The position numbers were made by a program, and so were the translations under genes. Below the pieces are notes generated by a model that was given only the letters and a program-made list of their open reading frames with translations, had not been told where the DNA came from and made no database searches. Below, piece by piece: positions 1-9,969 of a stretch of DNA of 64,000 nucleotides (positions are counted from its first letter, which is position 1; every line of letters begins with the position of its first letter). Origin of the DNA: Calycina herbarum. Lineage: Eukaryota > Ascomycota > Leotiomycetes > Helotiales > Pezizellaceae. The stretch covers positions 1 to 64,000 of the forward strand of contig LLEY01000241.1 of NCBI GenBank assembly GCA_001414485.1, given 5' to 3'.

Positions 1-897
1 CCTCGTCTCTTTTAGAGTACTTTTATTTTCTGTCTTCTAAAGAAAAGAGGGAGAAAGCCTTAATAAAAAAAAAGCTCGGATTACAAAAAAAGTAGGCAAA
101 TTCAAGCTTAACTCGCAACTCACTGTATAACAACTTCATACTCTTCATAAACTCAGTCTCTCGCTTTCTAGTTACTTATTATTAACCTAGAATATACGCT
201 TAATTCAACTTAATGTTTTAAAAGTAAGTAATTCTAATACTTAAAACTCTACATACCTTCGCTTAAGAAGGTAAAACCTAACGTTTCCTTTATATTTACT
301 TCTCTCTCTCTTAATTCCAACTCTAATCTCTTAACTCAATTAACAACCAAGCTGAAAAAAATACGTAGAACCTGATAGTAAGTAAATACCTACAAGAAGA
401 ACGAACGCCTTACTATTCCTTCACATCTTCCTCTATCATCTCCAATTTCCAAGTCAATGTATAAAATTTTCGAAAGATCTTCGTTCCTCGATTAAATAAT
501 ATTATCTTTCTTTAAAGATTTCCGCGGTGCTATATCTTTCTTAGAAGTATTTATTATTAATCACTGGGGTATTTCCAAGTTATTTATAAGTAGCTCTGGA
601 AATAAAGACTGCTATTCCTAGGTAGCCTAGAAATAGCAAGGACGACCTTTCAAATAATACTATTCGTATATTACCTGGAAACCAAAAATTTGTTATAAAG
701 AGCGACGTTTTGAAGATTCTATGATTATTTGTAGAGAAGGGGAATCTATAATTTGCCCTGAAAGGAAACCTGCAAATAGCTCTGCTGGAAATTTTTAGCC
801 TTACTACTTGATACTTCTAAACTACCCAGGAATAGCCCCGAGGAAGAAAAACATTGTTATCGATAAGGTTACCTGGATTCTTAGATTACTTGGAAAA
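1..897. other. AT-rich, RIP-like relic without genes
   Basis: This stretch is rich in TpA and short homopolymers, with no open frame that looks coding. The composition resembles the RIP-mutated transposon block at 32-62 kb and differs sharply from the EF-Tu region that follows, so it is probably the decayed end of a repeat. I could not recognise any element in it. Confidence 0.5.
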
Positions 898-1062
898 GTC
901 ACATTTGGAAAATCCCATGGCTATTGATTGGTAGGTAGCCTACAAATAGTCCTATTTCAGAAGTTCCGATCATTCCGCGTGAGATTATTGGTAGATAACC
1001 TACAAGTAGCTGGTCAAAAAACCCTTGGTCCCTTGCTATTGGTAGGTCACCTACGAAGAGCA
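611..1062. repeat. Four dispersed hairpin-forming units
   Basis: Near-palindromic units occur at 611-637, 920-949, 984-1010 and 1035-1062. They follow a common pattern: a CTATTGGTAGGT-like arm, a two- to four-base centre, and an ACCTACAAATAG-like arm. The first has a CTAGG/CCTAG core instead of GTAGG/CCTAC. Spacing is irregular (about 310, 64 and 51 bases). Read on the minus strand, three of them give a repeated VGYLPI-like peptide, which I take to be a by-product of the repeat. Function is unknown; they could be miniature mobile palindromes or remnants of a repeat array. Confidence 0.55.
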
Positions 1063-1543
1063 GTGCAAATAAAAGAGACAACCCCAAGATACTAGAACTA
1101 GATTACTAATAAGCACAGTACCTGATTTTACTTTAAACAATTTGTTAGTGCCAATTACTCAACTCGTTGCGTCCTTATTTTGCCCCCTGTCCTCGGCCTC
1201 GACAGCGAGCAGGCCTCGAGGCAATCGAAAACGGATGACTGTACTGATAACAGCGTGTCAGTAATTTCAAGACAAGACTTCTTAGGTATTAAATTTCTTA
1301 TTTCGAGTCTACTAACTAACTTGAAAGAGAACAAAGCTGAGAGTGGCATTTTTGTGTCTGGTAATTTACAACAATAGAAGTACAAGTTTTTCTACAAGGT
1401 GTGTTTTGTTGTAGATTTACAAACTCCATATTCCATGCCCACCTATGACTTTTTGAGAAAATCCCTTTCCCAGCAGCCCAGCCAGACCCAAAGCCCGGCC
1501 AAAAGTTGTACAATCATTTCTTCTCTTTCATTCATCCATATTC
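1063..1543. other. Intergenic, downstream of EF-Tu
   Basis: No supported gene. Small opposing frames at 1155-1385 and 1180-1377 overlap each other and show no domain. This is probably the 3' flank of the EF-Tu transcript plus unique DNA. Confidence 0.4.
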
Positions 1544-2990
1544 TTACTTGATGATACGAGTCACCAATCCAGTTGCGACGGTTCGTCCTCCCTCTCGGAT
1601 GTTGAAACGTTGTCCAGCTTCAACAGCAATTGGGTGATGAATCTCACATCTCATCTCAACGTTGTCACCTGGCATAACCATCTTGGATTCCAAATCCTCG
1701 GTCCCCTCAGGCCAGAAGAGAGCACAAGCCTCATCTGCGGTTCTCAAGAACATCTGTGGTCGGTAGTTGTTCATGAACCCAGTGTGACGTCCACCCTCCT
1801 CTTTGCTGAGAACATACATGGAAACGAGGAACTCCTTGTGAGCCTTGGTAACTCCTGGCTTGGAGATGACCATTCCACGCTTGACGTCTTCGCGCTTGAT
1901 TCCTCGGAGGAGGAGACCGGAGTTGTCACCTGCTTGGGAGGTTTCGCACGATTTCTTGAAGGTTTCGATGTCGGTGACCTTGGTTCGGAGTGGGGTTTCG
2001 CCTTTTCCTACGAGCTCGACTTCCTCATCTCTCTTTAATGTTCCTCGCTCGACACGACCGGATACGACCGTTCCACGACCTGGAATGGAGAAGACATCCT
2101 CGACGGACATGAGGAAAGGTTTGTCGAGATCTCTCTGCGGGGTTGGGATCCAACTGTCGACAGCTGCGAGCAACTCATCAATCTTCTCCTCACCAATCTC
2201 AGGTCTGCGGCCCTCCAAAGCGCAAAGTGCGGAACCGAGAATGATTGGTGTCTCATCTCCCTCAAATCCATATGTAGTTAACAATTCACGCATCTCCATC
2301 TCAACCAACTCCAGCATTTCTGGATCCTCAAGAGCATCAACCTTGTTTACGAAAACAACACACTTTTGGATACCAACTTGACGAGCGAGCAGGAGGTGCT
2401 CTCTTGTCTGTGGCATTTGTCCATCAGAGGCGGCGACCACGATAACTGCTCCATCCATGTTGGCAGCACCAGTAATCATGTTCTTAATGTAATCGGCGTG
2501 ACCGGGACAATCGACGTGGGAGTAATGTTTGTTTTCCGTCGAGTACTCGACGTGTGCCGTTGAGATTGTGATACCACGCTTTCGCTCTTCGGGGGCCTTG
2601 TCAATTGCTCCATAATCTAGGAAATTTGCGAATCCCTTTTCTGCCTGTCGCTTTGTGATTGCTGCTGTTAATGTAGTCTGTTGATAGTCAGCGTCTGGCA
2701 CTTCGGCATCCAAGTCTCGAGTCCAAGTACCTTTCCGTGATCGACGTGACCAATTGTACCTATTTCCCATCAGCATGAGCTCGAAGATCATCTGCGAAGA
2801 TGGACAAACCAATATTAACATGAGGTTTCGACCGCTCGAATGCGGTGGCGTATGTTCGTGCAGTGTTCAACACAGCAGCTCCTTTTTGGCCTCTCAGAGC
2901 ATGTTGAAGCGGACTAACGGTGGAACCTTGTAGCCATGATGACCGCGCGGTTCTAAGGAAAGGAGTGACTGATCGCGCGAATGCCGGCAT
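1544..2990 (-). CDS. tuf1: Elongation factor Tu, mitochondrial
   Basis: GTPase that delivers aminoacyl-tRNA to the mitochondrial ribosome. Three exons on the minus strand (2990-2810, 2759-2731, 2677-1544) give 447 residues, a normal length. The N-terminus, about 45 residues rich in Arg, Ser and Ala, looks like a mitochondrial presequence. GTPase motifs are all present: GHVDHGKT (P-loop), [17 protein letters not shown] and SALCALEG, followed by EF-Tu domains 2 and 3 ending in [11 protein letters not shown]. Intron 1 (2760-2809, GTTTGT...AG) and intron 2 (2678-2730, GTACTT...CAACAG with a CTGAC branch site) enclose a 29-nt exon encoding TIGHVDHGK. The start codon was chosen because the presequence begins there. 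Reading frames on the opposite strand here are shadows. Confidence 0.96.
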
Positions 2991-3690
2991 TGTGAATTGA
3001 GGTGATGGCGAGATGGAGGGATGGGGGGAATAGGGAGGATTGGAAAGTGGTATGGATAGGAGGGAAATCGAGAAGCTTGATGATTATTTTTTAGCGCATG
3101 GTTCTGTCGGCCCGGCATTCGGGTCGGATCGCTGTCAGGTGATACGCTCCTTTTTGGCTCCCTCCTGACCTCCATACAAATACATTGAATTTCAAAGACC
3201 GAGTGATGTTGCGTTAGATATAATCTCTTCTTCACCAGTCATGTAGTGAAAGAAGACTACGTTACTCTTCCACTTCTCTGGCACTGAAGCGCGACCGAAA
3301 ACTAACCTCAGCGCAGCGGATCAAAACCCCAAAATCATACTCAACGCGTTGCTACAATAAGCCCAACTTATCCAGCTAGCTAGAAGCTCCAGACTTTCAC
3401 AGCTATACCCAACACAACTTTGCTCCTTGAGTTGGCTAGGTGTGTAAGAATGTGTAAGTTTCAAGGCACTAAATACCTGTTAGGTAGGAAGACGGGATAC
3501 CGGTACGATACAATTTTTTTATATTTCTGCCATATTTTTCGTTCATGTAGAGAGATAAGTAAAGAGGTGCCAAAATCCATGGCCACAGTCGTTTCTCAAG
3601 GTTCCCAAGAGACTAATTGCTCCTTCCTCTACCTTGACGATGAGGTGGTGAAAATCAATTTGACTTCGTACCTCGAGTCGACCCTAAGAG
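2991..3690. other. EF-Tu upstream region
   Basis: Contains the EF-Tu promoter and 5' leader, read leftwards. Small frames (2894-3235, 3420-3722) have no recognisable domain. No TATA box or other site could be assigned with confidence. Confidence 0.4.
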
Positions 3691-5040
3691 GACCTCCATT
3701 TGAAGCCCATCCGTCTAGGTAGGTTTGAGTTGAGGTGGGCCTTTCTCGTTGCAAGAGGCAGTCGCGACTTGAGGGTGTTGGTGAGAGAATTGGCCCTTCA
3801 GGTCGAGGTCGCTCCTTCTTTATTTCCCACCACGAGGAGAGGAAAGGAACAAGTTCAAAGCCTCCCCCTACCCCTTCAAGTTCCTTTTCATAGGTACGTG
3901 ACTTTCGGAGTTTTGTTCTTTAGGTAGGCCTGGAAAATGGCACGTCCAAGGACACTGCTGGACAGGGTAGCAAAATACAATACCGCATCTCAAAATACAC
4001 TGGAAATCAAATTTCTCGATGTTCTACATTTCAACGATATACAACATTATTCTAATAAGTCAAGTTGTCGATCTATGATAGTTTCCTTACTAGCGTCAGA
4101 TTTTCAGTGTAGAATTTTGCAATTTCAGATGCTCAGGGATTGAGAAGTAAGAAGTGAGTGAAGTACCTCGGGGTCTTTCCTTCCTTCCCAGATTCCCAGG
4201 ACTTGACCACCTCGGGAGACATATCGTACCACTATGACGAGAGACCCTCTTGACCAGAACGCGACTCGAACATCACGGCGCTCCTTCCCTATTTCCTGGA
4301 CATTGAATTTGGGCGACCACGATGAGAGCGAGGAGGGAAGCCACGACTCAGACCAGATCCAAAGTATAAACCCCCTCTCCCCTTCCGGTTCCAATTCACA
4401 TACAGATTTTCTTCCGTTGTTGAAAACGGATCGCAATCCCAAGAGGGGGACGAAAACGCGAGCTAGCTTAGAGATGCTTCGCAGCCTAGAAAGGTTGTAT
4501 TTAAGCATGGTGATCGAGAATGAATGTACCTCCTACTATGGGGTTTAGCCGTTTAACGACAGACAACATTATTCTTTAAAGTCATCCGAATAGCATGTCT
4601 AGTAGCACTCAATCTTTCAGTGCAAAGTTTTGCAATCGGCCTCTAGAACCAAGGTGAGAAAGCCACTAAACAAGTGAGATGTCAAGACAGCAGAATGGTA
4701 TATGTCGTTGGCGGTCAAAATCGTGTTACTGAGCCCAGATGACTTTGATGCTCTTAGAGCGGGCCTACATCAGAGTCCCTCGACAGACGGGAGGTTTGCA
4801 GAACTCTTTTTCCCTTAAAGTTCGTAACTTTATTAGGGAAGGAAGGCATGACCCAGACCAGATCCAGAGTAAAAACTCGCCCTTCCCCCCTCGGGTTCCA
4901 TTTCATTCCGCACCTATACATAGTTGCTTGTTGTCGGATGTGAGTTTTTGGTGGGAATGGGAAAGCGAGCTCATGATGTTCTCGCGTCCAAGGATTGTGT
5001 ATTTGAGATCTGAGATGAGAATGAACGTGCTACCCTGAGC
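3690..5040. repeat. Diverged tandem repeat, period about 510 bp
   Basis: Related segments recur in the same order. GACCAGATCCAAAGTATAAA at about 4350 matches GACCAGATCCAGAGTAAAAA at about 4856, both followed by a C-rich run and GGTTCCA. An AACATTATTCT...TTTTGCAAT segment at about 4040-4125 matches one at about 4563-4635. A weaker third C-rich copy with a similar GTTCC context lies at about 3855-3895. The spacing is roughly 505-525 bases. Substitutions and indels are many, so the duplication is old. No coding frame runs through it. Confidence 0.55.
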
Positions 5041-5139
5041 GTGTGTGTATACCTTACAAAATCATGCCATCTGATTCATTAACTCTAACCACGGGGCCTC
5101 GTGGATCCATCCTTCACGTCGATTCGCCAGCCGCCATAT

Positions 5140-7522
5140 TTATTCCTCACTTACCTCACTCATATAACCCCGTTCAACCGCTTCCAAATCCAACCCACTC
5201 AACCCACCATTCTGTAACCCCTGTCCCCAAAACCTCGCCTCCTTATAAAAAGCCCTCTGTATATCAACAGCTGCACTCAAAATCTCAACCTCCTTCTCCT
5301 GAAATCCCTCCCTCTCAGCATTCACATCAGGGTCGCCAAACCGATGGAAAGGCCACTCATCAGCCTCACATATCTCCCACTTCTCCCCTTTGACAGGAAC
5401 AGCAGGCACCTTCCCCTCTCTAAAATAATCCCGTACCTTACCAATAGTACATCTAGAAACAGCAGCTAAACTACAATGGCCCTCTGATCTCTGCTCAATG
5501 AGACCCGCGTCTTTGAATTTCCCGGCCATTTTGAATGCCGCATGGAGGGGGGTTACGGGATCAGCGGTGTTCCCGATGAAGAGGAGGGGAAAGGAAGTTT
5601 TGATGGGCTTGGGATTGCGTGCTGGATTGTCGTCCCAACGCATGGGAGGGTCTATTGCTTCTATACCCCAGCCGTCGCAGCCGATCATGAGGGTCATCCA
5701 GATATCGGCCCATGAAGAGGCGTTGGCAAGATCTTCGTAGAGAACTTGGAGGTTTGGGATTGTTTCGTTGAGCTGGATGTGTTAGGAGTCAATTTTACAG
5801 AGAGGGGGGGTTGGTGAACTTACGACGTATCTCTTGTCGCTGCACATGATTGCGTTTTGCGCCTCGTTTGGATAAGACATCGCCGGTAGTGGAGAACCGC
5901 AAAAAGGCTGTATATCTAACCTGAACTTGAAAATCTGTTCCAAGATATCATACGATCCCCGATAAAGCAAGTCTGCAACCATAGCTAAGATGTGGAAGGT
6001 TGACGTAGGCGAATATAAGATAGTGAATGTGAGCATCCTGAGATCTTCATAGGTGATGATAACTGGAGCCTTGAAATTTGGGTCGATGAGTGTGATGGGG
6101 TTTTCCTTAACTTTGGTCATGATTTCTTGGAAACGATTCTCTACATCTTCAGCAGAATCTCCTTCCCTCCAAAGCGCGCATTTTCCAGCTGCTTGGTGAC
6201 AGTATTTGGAAAAGGAATTGAAAACTGCGTCTGTATCTCGGAGACTTCCTTTCCATACTGGGCCCACGTAATGGTCGGCATCGACAACACCGTCGAGTAC
6301 TACGCGACCAACTCTGTCTGGAAACATCGACGCAAAGGTAGCTCCAAGAAGGGTCTGAAAATGGTTAGCTGAATGTGAAAGATTTGAGGAGATCGAACTT
6401 ACTCCGTAACTGAATCCCCAGTAAACCAACTTACTCTTGGTGTCGAGATTAGTAGCATCACCCGATGTAGTCTCATCCTTGGTGTTGACAACCACTTCAT
6501 CGTCTCCACCCAAAATCTCAGTCCATTCATCCCAAGCATCAATAATGCTGAGCATATCCCTAGCAACGGTAGGTGTACTCAGATGTCTGAAAATACTATC
6601 ATTTCCCTTCAGAGCATCCTTTTGCTCACAGAGTCTTGCAGTAGCTCTCGCTCTGACATCGAATTTCTGTATAGCTTGGGCACTGGAATTCACATTTCCA
6701 ATCTCTCTTCCAGAAACAGCCCATATCGATCGATGGAAAGCACCAGTAATATAATCCTCCTCCTCGTGGTCATCATCAATTGGAAAAGAGAAACAATCAG
6801 CACGTGGGGTGGTGGCAGCAATTCCTCTGGGATCAAACCCAATGACATCTTGGTCTGCACCAACAATTGCTTGCAATGATTTTCCAAAGATGAGTGCGGA
6901 CATTGTCCCTGAGCCTCCGGGACCCCCAGGATTTATCAAGAGAGGAGAAGTCGAATATGGCTTTGGTCCGGTATGGATTCCTGGTGCTAGTACAAGTGCG
7001 ATGTGAACCTCGGGATTATCCGATGAAGCATTCAAGGGACGATGATAATCCATGGCAACCGTTAGACGGGCGCATTTGTACGTTCCGATGTTTCTGTAGC
7101 ATGGATGCCATTCGAGTTTCTCACTGGGAGTAATCTGAAAATTTGTCAGTCGGGATCGGATGAGATATCAAAATTCGGTGTACTTCGTCAAATGACCAGT
7201 TGGTGGCATCGCTGTCATCCTCCGGTTGATTGAATGAAAGAAGACTGGGTATCGCAGAAAGCGACCACCACAAGAATAAAAGAATTGCGACGAAGATACC
7301 CAACGCTCGAGGCCGACGCGTAGAGATGGGTCTTCGCTTGAAATCATCGCCAATACATGTCAGACCATTACTCTCGCTCATCTTTATTCTTACTCGATCT
7401 CTGTTTCTGGATGCATCGAAATTTCTGTTTGCATCCCGAATCTCAGACGCAGCATCCTCATAATAGCCTGCTGCACCGAGAAGTCCAGTCTTCTCATCGA
7501 TAGCCTCGCTGATTCGGGCCAT
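5140..7522 (-). CDS. TAP-like alpha/beta hydrolase with N-terminal membrane anchor
   Basis: Probable serine peptidase/hydrolase of the tripeptidyl aminopeptidase-like (S33) family. Four minus-strand exons (7522-7184, 7134-6403, 6354-5824, 5772-5140) give 744 residues. Introns of 49, 48 and 51 nt have GT-AG ends and branch sites such as GACTGAC and GCTAACC. Residues about 73-95 form one hydrophobic segment after a basic stretch, suggesting a type II membrane protein. The lumenal/extracellular part shows LEWHPCY, the NPGGPGGSG oxyanion loop, and the nucleophile motif GFSYG, split exactly by intron 2 and continuing as TLLGATF. The acid is in GNTADPVTP and the histidine in SEGHCS, within a TAP-like C-terminal domain. 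The start at 7522 has A at -3 and precedes the anchor; an upstream in-frame ATG at 7711 is less likely. It borders the diterpenoid cluster, but nothing shows a role in it. Substrate unknown. Confidence 0.9.
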
Positions 7523-7833
7523 CTTTGGTACCTCTTGGAATATGATCGCGAATTTTAACCTGGAAGTCCAGCGACGAGAAAAACAAAAAGAATTGTGAAA
7601 ATAAGAAACGCTCGCAGAGCTCAAGGAGATGTCAAGAACTGTAGGGACTCCGACAGCCTGTTCTGTCTTGTTGTTGGTTACGTAGGTCGCGATGCACGAC
7701 AGCATCAACAACGTTCAAGGCAGCCAAATGCATCAGCTGGACACCACAGGGAGGGACATTCACACCGACGCTTACAGCGCTAGGATATGATGTGAACGTG
7801 CCGCGGCACCTTCTTAAAATGGTCAGAGATATA
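7523..7833. other. Upstream region of the hydrolase gene
   Basis: Promoter and leader of the hydrolase, read leftwards. A plus-strand frame at 7595-7783 has no domain and lies in this leader. Nothing else seen. Confidence 0.4.
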
Positions 7834-7971
7834 TCAATGGAGCCAGTGAAATGCGCTGTGTGCGAGAAGATCCCTTGATTTGACTGATTTGAAGTGTTTC
7901 ATGTCGTCATTGAGGCTGGGAATCGCGTCAATTAGCCTTGCAGGAGGGGTTGCATGGGTTTCGGATTTGGC
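7834..7971 (-). pseudogene. Short coding-like remnant, copy 1 (cluster left flank)
   Basis: Read on the minus strand this gives an open stretch containing SETHAT, then IPSLNDDMK, ending at TGA. The stretch at 22048-22173 gives PETHAT, then IPDANDAMK, in the same orientation. The nucleotide match covers roughly 70-90 bases. I do not recognise the protein. Further out, both copies have CTATCACGTGCCT (8091-8104 and 22322-22334), suggesting a longer, diverged duplication. Confidence 0.4.
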
Positions 7972-8267
7972 ACGTGATGCTATATCGAAACCACGGAACA
8001 CTCAATCAACTTAGAATACTCTTCTCTTGATTAGAAGGCTCGTATGTTTTATTGTCTACTTGCAAGAACTGGAGGTTCGTTAGACCCAACACTATCACGT
8101 GCCTTCTCTTTCCCGGCTCACTCTCCTCCAAAACAATATTAGCCCAGTCTTCTTACCTATCAAACGACCACCTCATAATCCCCCTCTCTTTCTTACTCTA
8201 CTACCAACAAGAAACTTCAGCAATTAACATTGTGTAGGCGGGTAAATCGACGACCAATAAAATCCGT
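7972..8267. other. Intergenic, left edge of diterpenoid cluster
   Basis: Lies between the remnant and the 3' end of P450-A. It contains CACGTG at 7973 and again near 8095, but no gene I can support. Confidence 0.35.
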
Positions 8268-9638
8268 CTACTCATGAACAGGACGAAGTTCTATCATGTA
8301 TGGCTCTTTGACCCACAGACCGTAAGTTTTCTGTTCAACCCATGGAATCGTATGTCTCTCTTCCAGCTCCTTTGGGATGACTAGGTCAAAATTCCAGAGC
8401 AAGCGACTAAAGATCAGACGCATTTTTGCTTTTGCTAGTTGCTGAGCAATACAATTTCTCGGGCCCATACTGAAAGGTTGTAATGCGTTCACATTATCGT
8501 TCTTAAAGGTTTCGGAATCGAAAGCTGGGTCTGATGCTGTAGGAAGGAATAGAGGTGAGGCTGTGGGCAACCATCTTTCGGGAATGAAAGAAGAACAGTT
8601 GAAGTTGTCTCGGATCCAGCAATTACAAGTGTGCCGGCTGTAGCCTCGATTTCGGGCATTGTCATGGTATGTTTGAAATTGTTATTTGCAATGTAGGACA
8701 TGAAGTCCGAGCGGTCCGTAGTGAGTGCCAACCGCTTGTGCACCCATTCCACACTTCGACGAAAATGATATAGTCGCTCGTTGAATGCTGATTTTGGAAT
8801 GAAGAGCCACAGTAACTTGTCCAGGACAGGATAAAAGATGATACTTGCTAACAGGTTGGAGGCTTTCAGGCGAGCAAACAGAAATGCTACCCAGCGATGA
8901 TATCTTCCTTTTTCCAAGCATTCGAAGGATTGTCCAAAAGTTAAGTCTCCCTAATTTAAAACATCAGATTTAATTTTGCTCGTAAAAGGGATAGTTTGGG
9001 GAGTTTGAAACTTACTGTAATGTCGAATGTTGTAAAGTTATACCAATCCTTGAGATCTAGTCTGCCTCTCTGTCTCGCATTTTCGAGGAGTTGTCCAACA
9101 TATTTTTGCAGTATGGGTTCCTGCGATCTCACAGCAGCTGAAGAAAATGCATGGTTTAGAATCTTTCGCTGGCGAGTGTGGTCGTCTTCAAACGAATCCA
9201 GAATCGAGAAAACACCATTTGGGGCAGGTCTAATCCAAGCGGGGTTCTTCGTGAATTCGGAGTGTCCGCGACCACGGGCACCATAAATATCATGCCAGGC
9301 TTCGCTATCGATAAACGATAATTCGTCGGGTGCTAGTCGTACTACTGTCCCGTACTCTTCATAGATCCTCCAGGTATCTCGCACCAGATTTCCGGTTGCG
9401 AGAGAAATTGCGTACGACAGACGGGATATGGTCCATAACCAAGGCCCCGGGACTTTATTTAATGGATGAAGAAATAGGTTATAAGTACCACCCAGAATTG
9501 TGTACTATGTTTTGAAATTGTGGTATCAGCAATAATTTGAGGAATTACCATCAGGAAAGCCGCAACCACAGCAGCCGATACAAACAGAATCTCGCTTCCT
9601 TGAATCAGTTCAAACATAGTCGTTGATTTGGTTCCCAT
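8268..9638 (-). pseudogene. Cytochrome P450-A (CYP65-like), internally deleted
   Basis: Remains of a membrane-bound P450 monooxygenase resembling the fungal CYP65/isotrichodermin C-15 hydroxylase type. Minus-strand exons 9638-9549, 9504-9016 and 8950 onward are joined by introns of 44 and 65 nt. The N-terminal membrane segment, LHPLNKVPGPW, GARGRGH, DDHTRQRK(I)LNHAF, and the I-helix AGSETTST are all visible. Directly after STVLLS the sequence jumps to the PERW motif in a different frame (about 8582-8597). The J/K-helix segment, with the ExxR salt bridge, is therefore missing: roughly 90-100 residues in relatives. The heme loop reads FSMGPRNCIAQ, where the usual Gly after Cys-Ile is Ala. A functional P450 cannot be made from this locus. 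Confidence 0.85.
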
Positions 9639-9969
9639 TTTGAAATAATTGTTGTGTGGTATCACTGGAGTCCATGGGGATGATGGGAACATCCAAACCC
9701 GAGCGTCCTCGAAATTGTGTCATGTGATCTGCCCCCACCCCCATCATCGTGGGCGACTGCGTCGCGGATTGTGTTACCCTGTCTCACAAGGGCGAGACGC
9801 TGAAGAAATACATGGCAAGTAGAAACCAGGTGCATCAATTCCAACCGGGTAATATTTGCCAAACGGCAAATTAAATTTGAGCAGGACAAACACTCGAACT
9901 CAACATGGAACATCAGTCCATTGAAATTTTTAGTCAAAGTTGCTGGTACAAAAATTATGAAAGTGTGAA
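9639..9969. other. Intergenic between P450-A and P450-B
   Basis: Upstream region of P450-A and 3' flank of P450-B. A minus-strand frame (9662-9937) has no domain. Nothing else seen. Confidence 0.35.

Noticed and set aside
899..1087. Small minus-strand protein with repeated VGYLPI
   Set aside because: The repeats in the peptide are the translated hairpin units; there is no other coding sign.
1610..2563. Long plus-strand frames opposite EF-Tu
   Set aside because: They follow from codon bias of the EF-Tu exon on the other strand and show no domain.
4125..4548. Opposing 100-127 residue frames
   Set aside because: They lie inside the diverged tandem repeat and are not kept open in the other copies.
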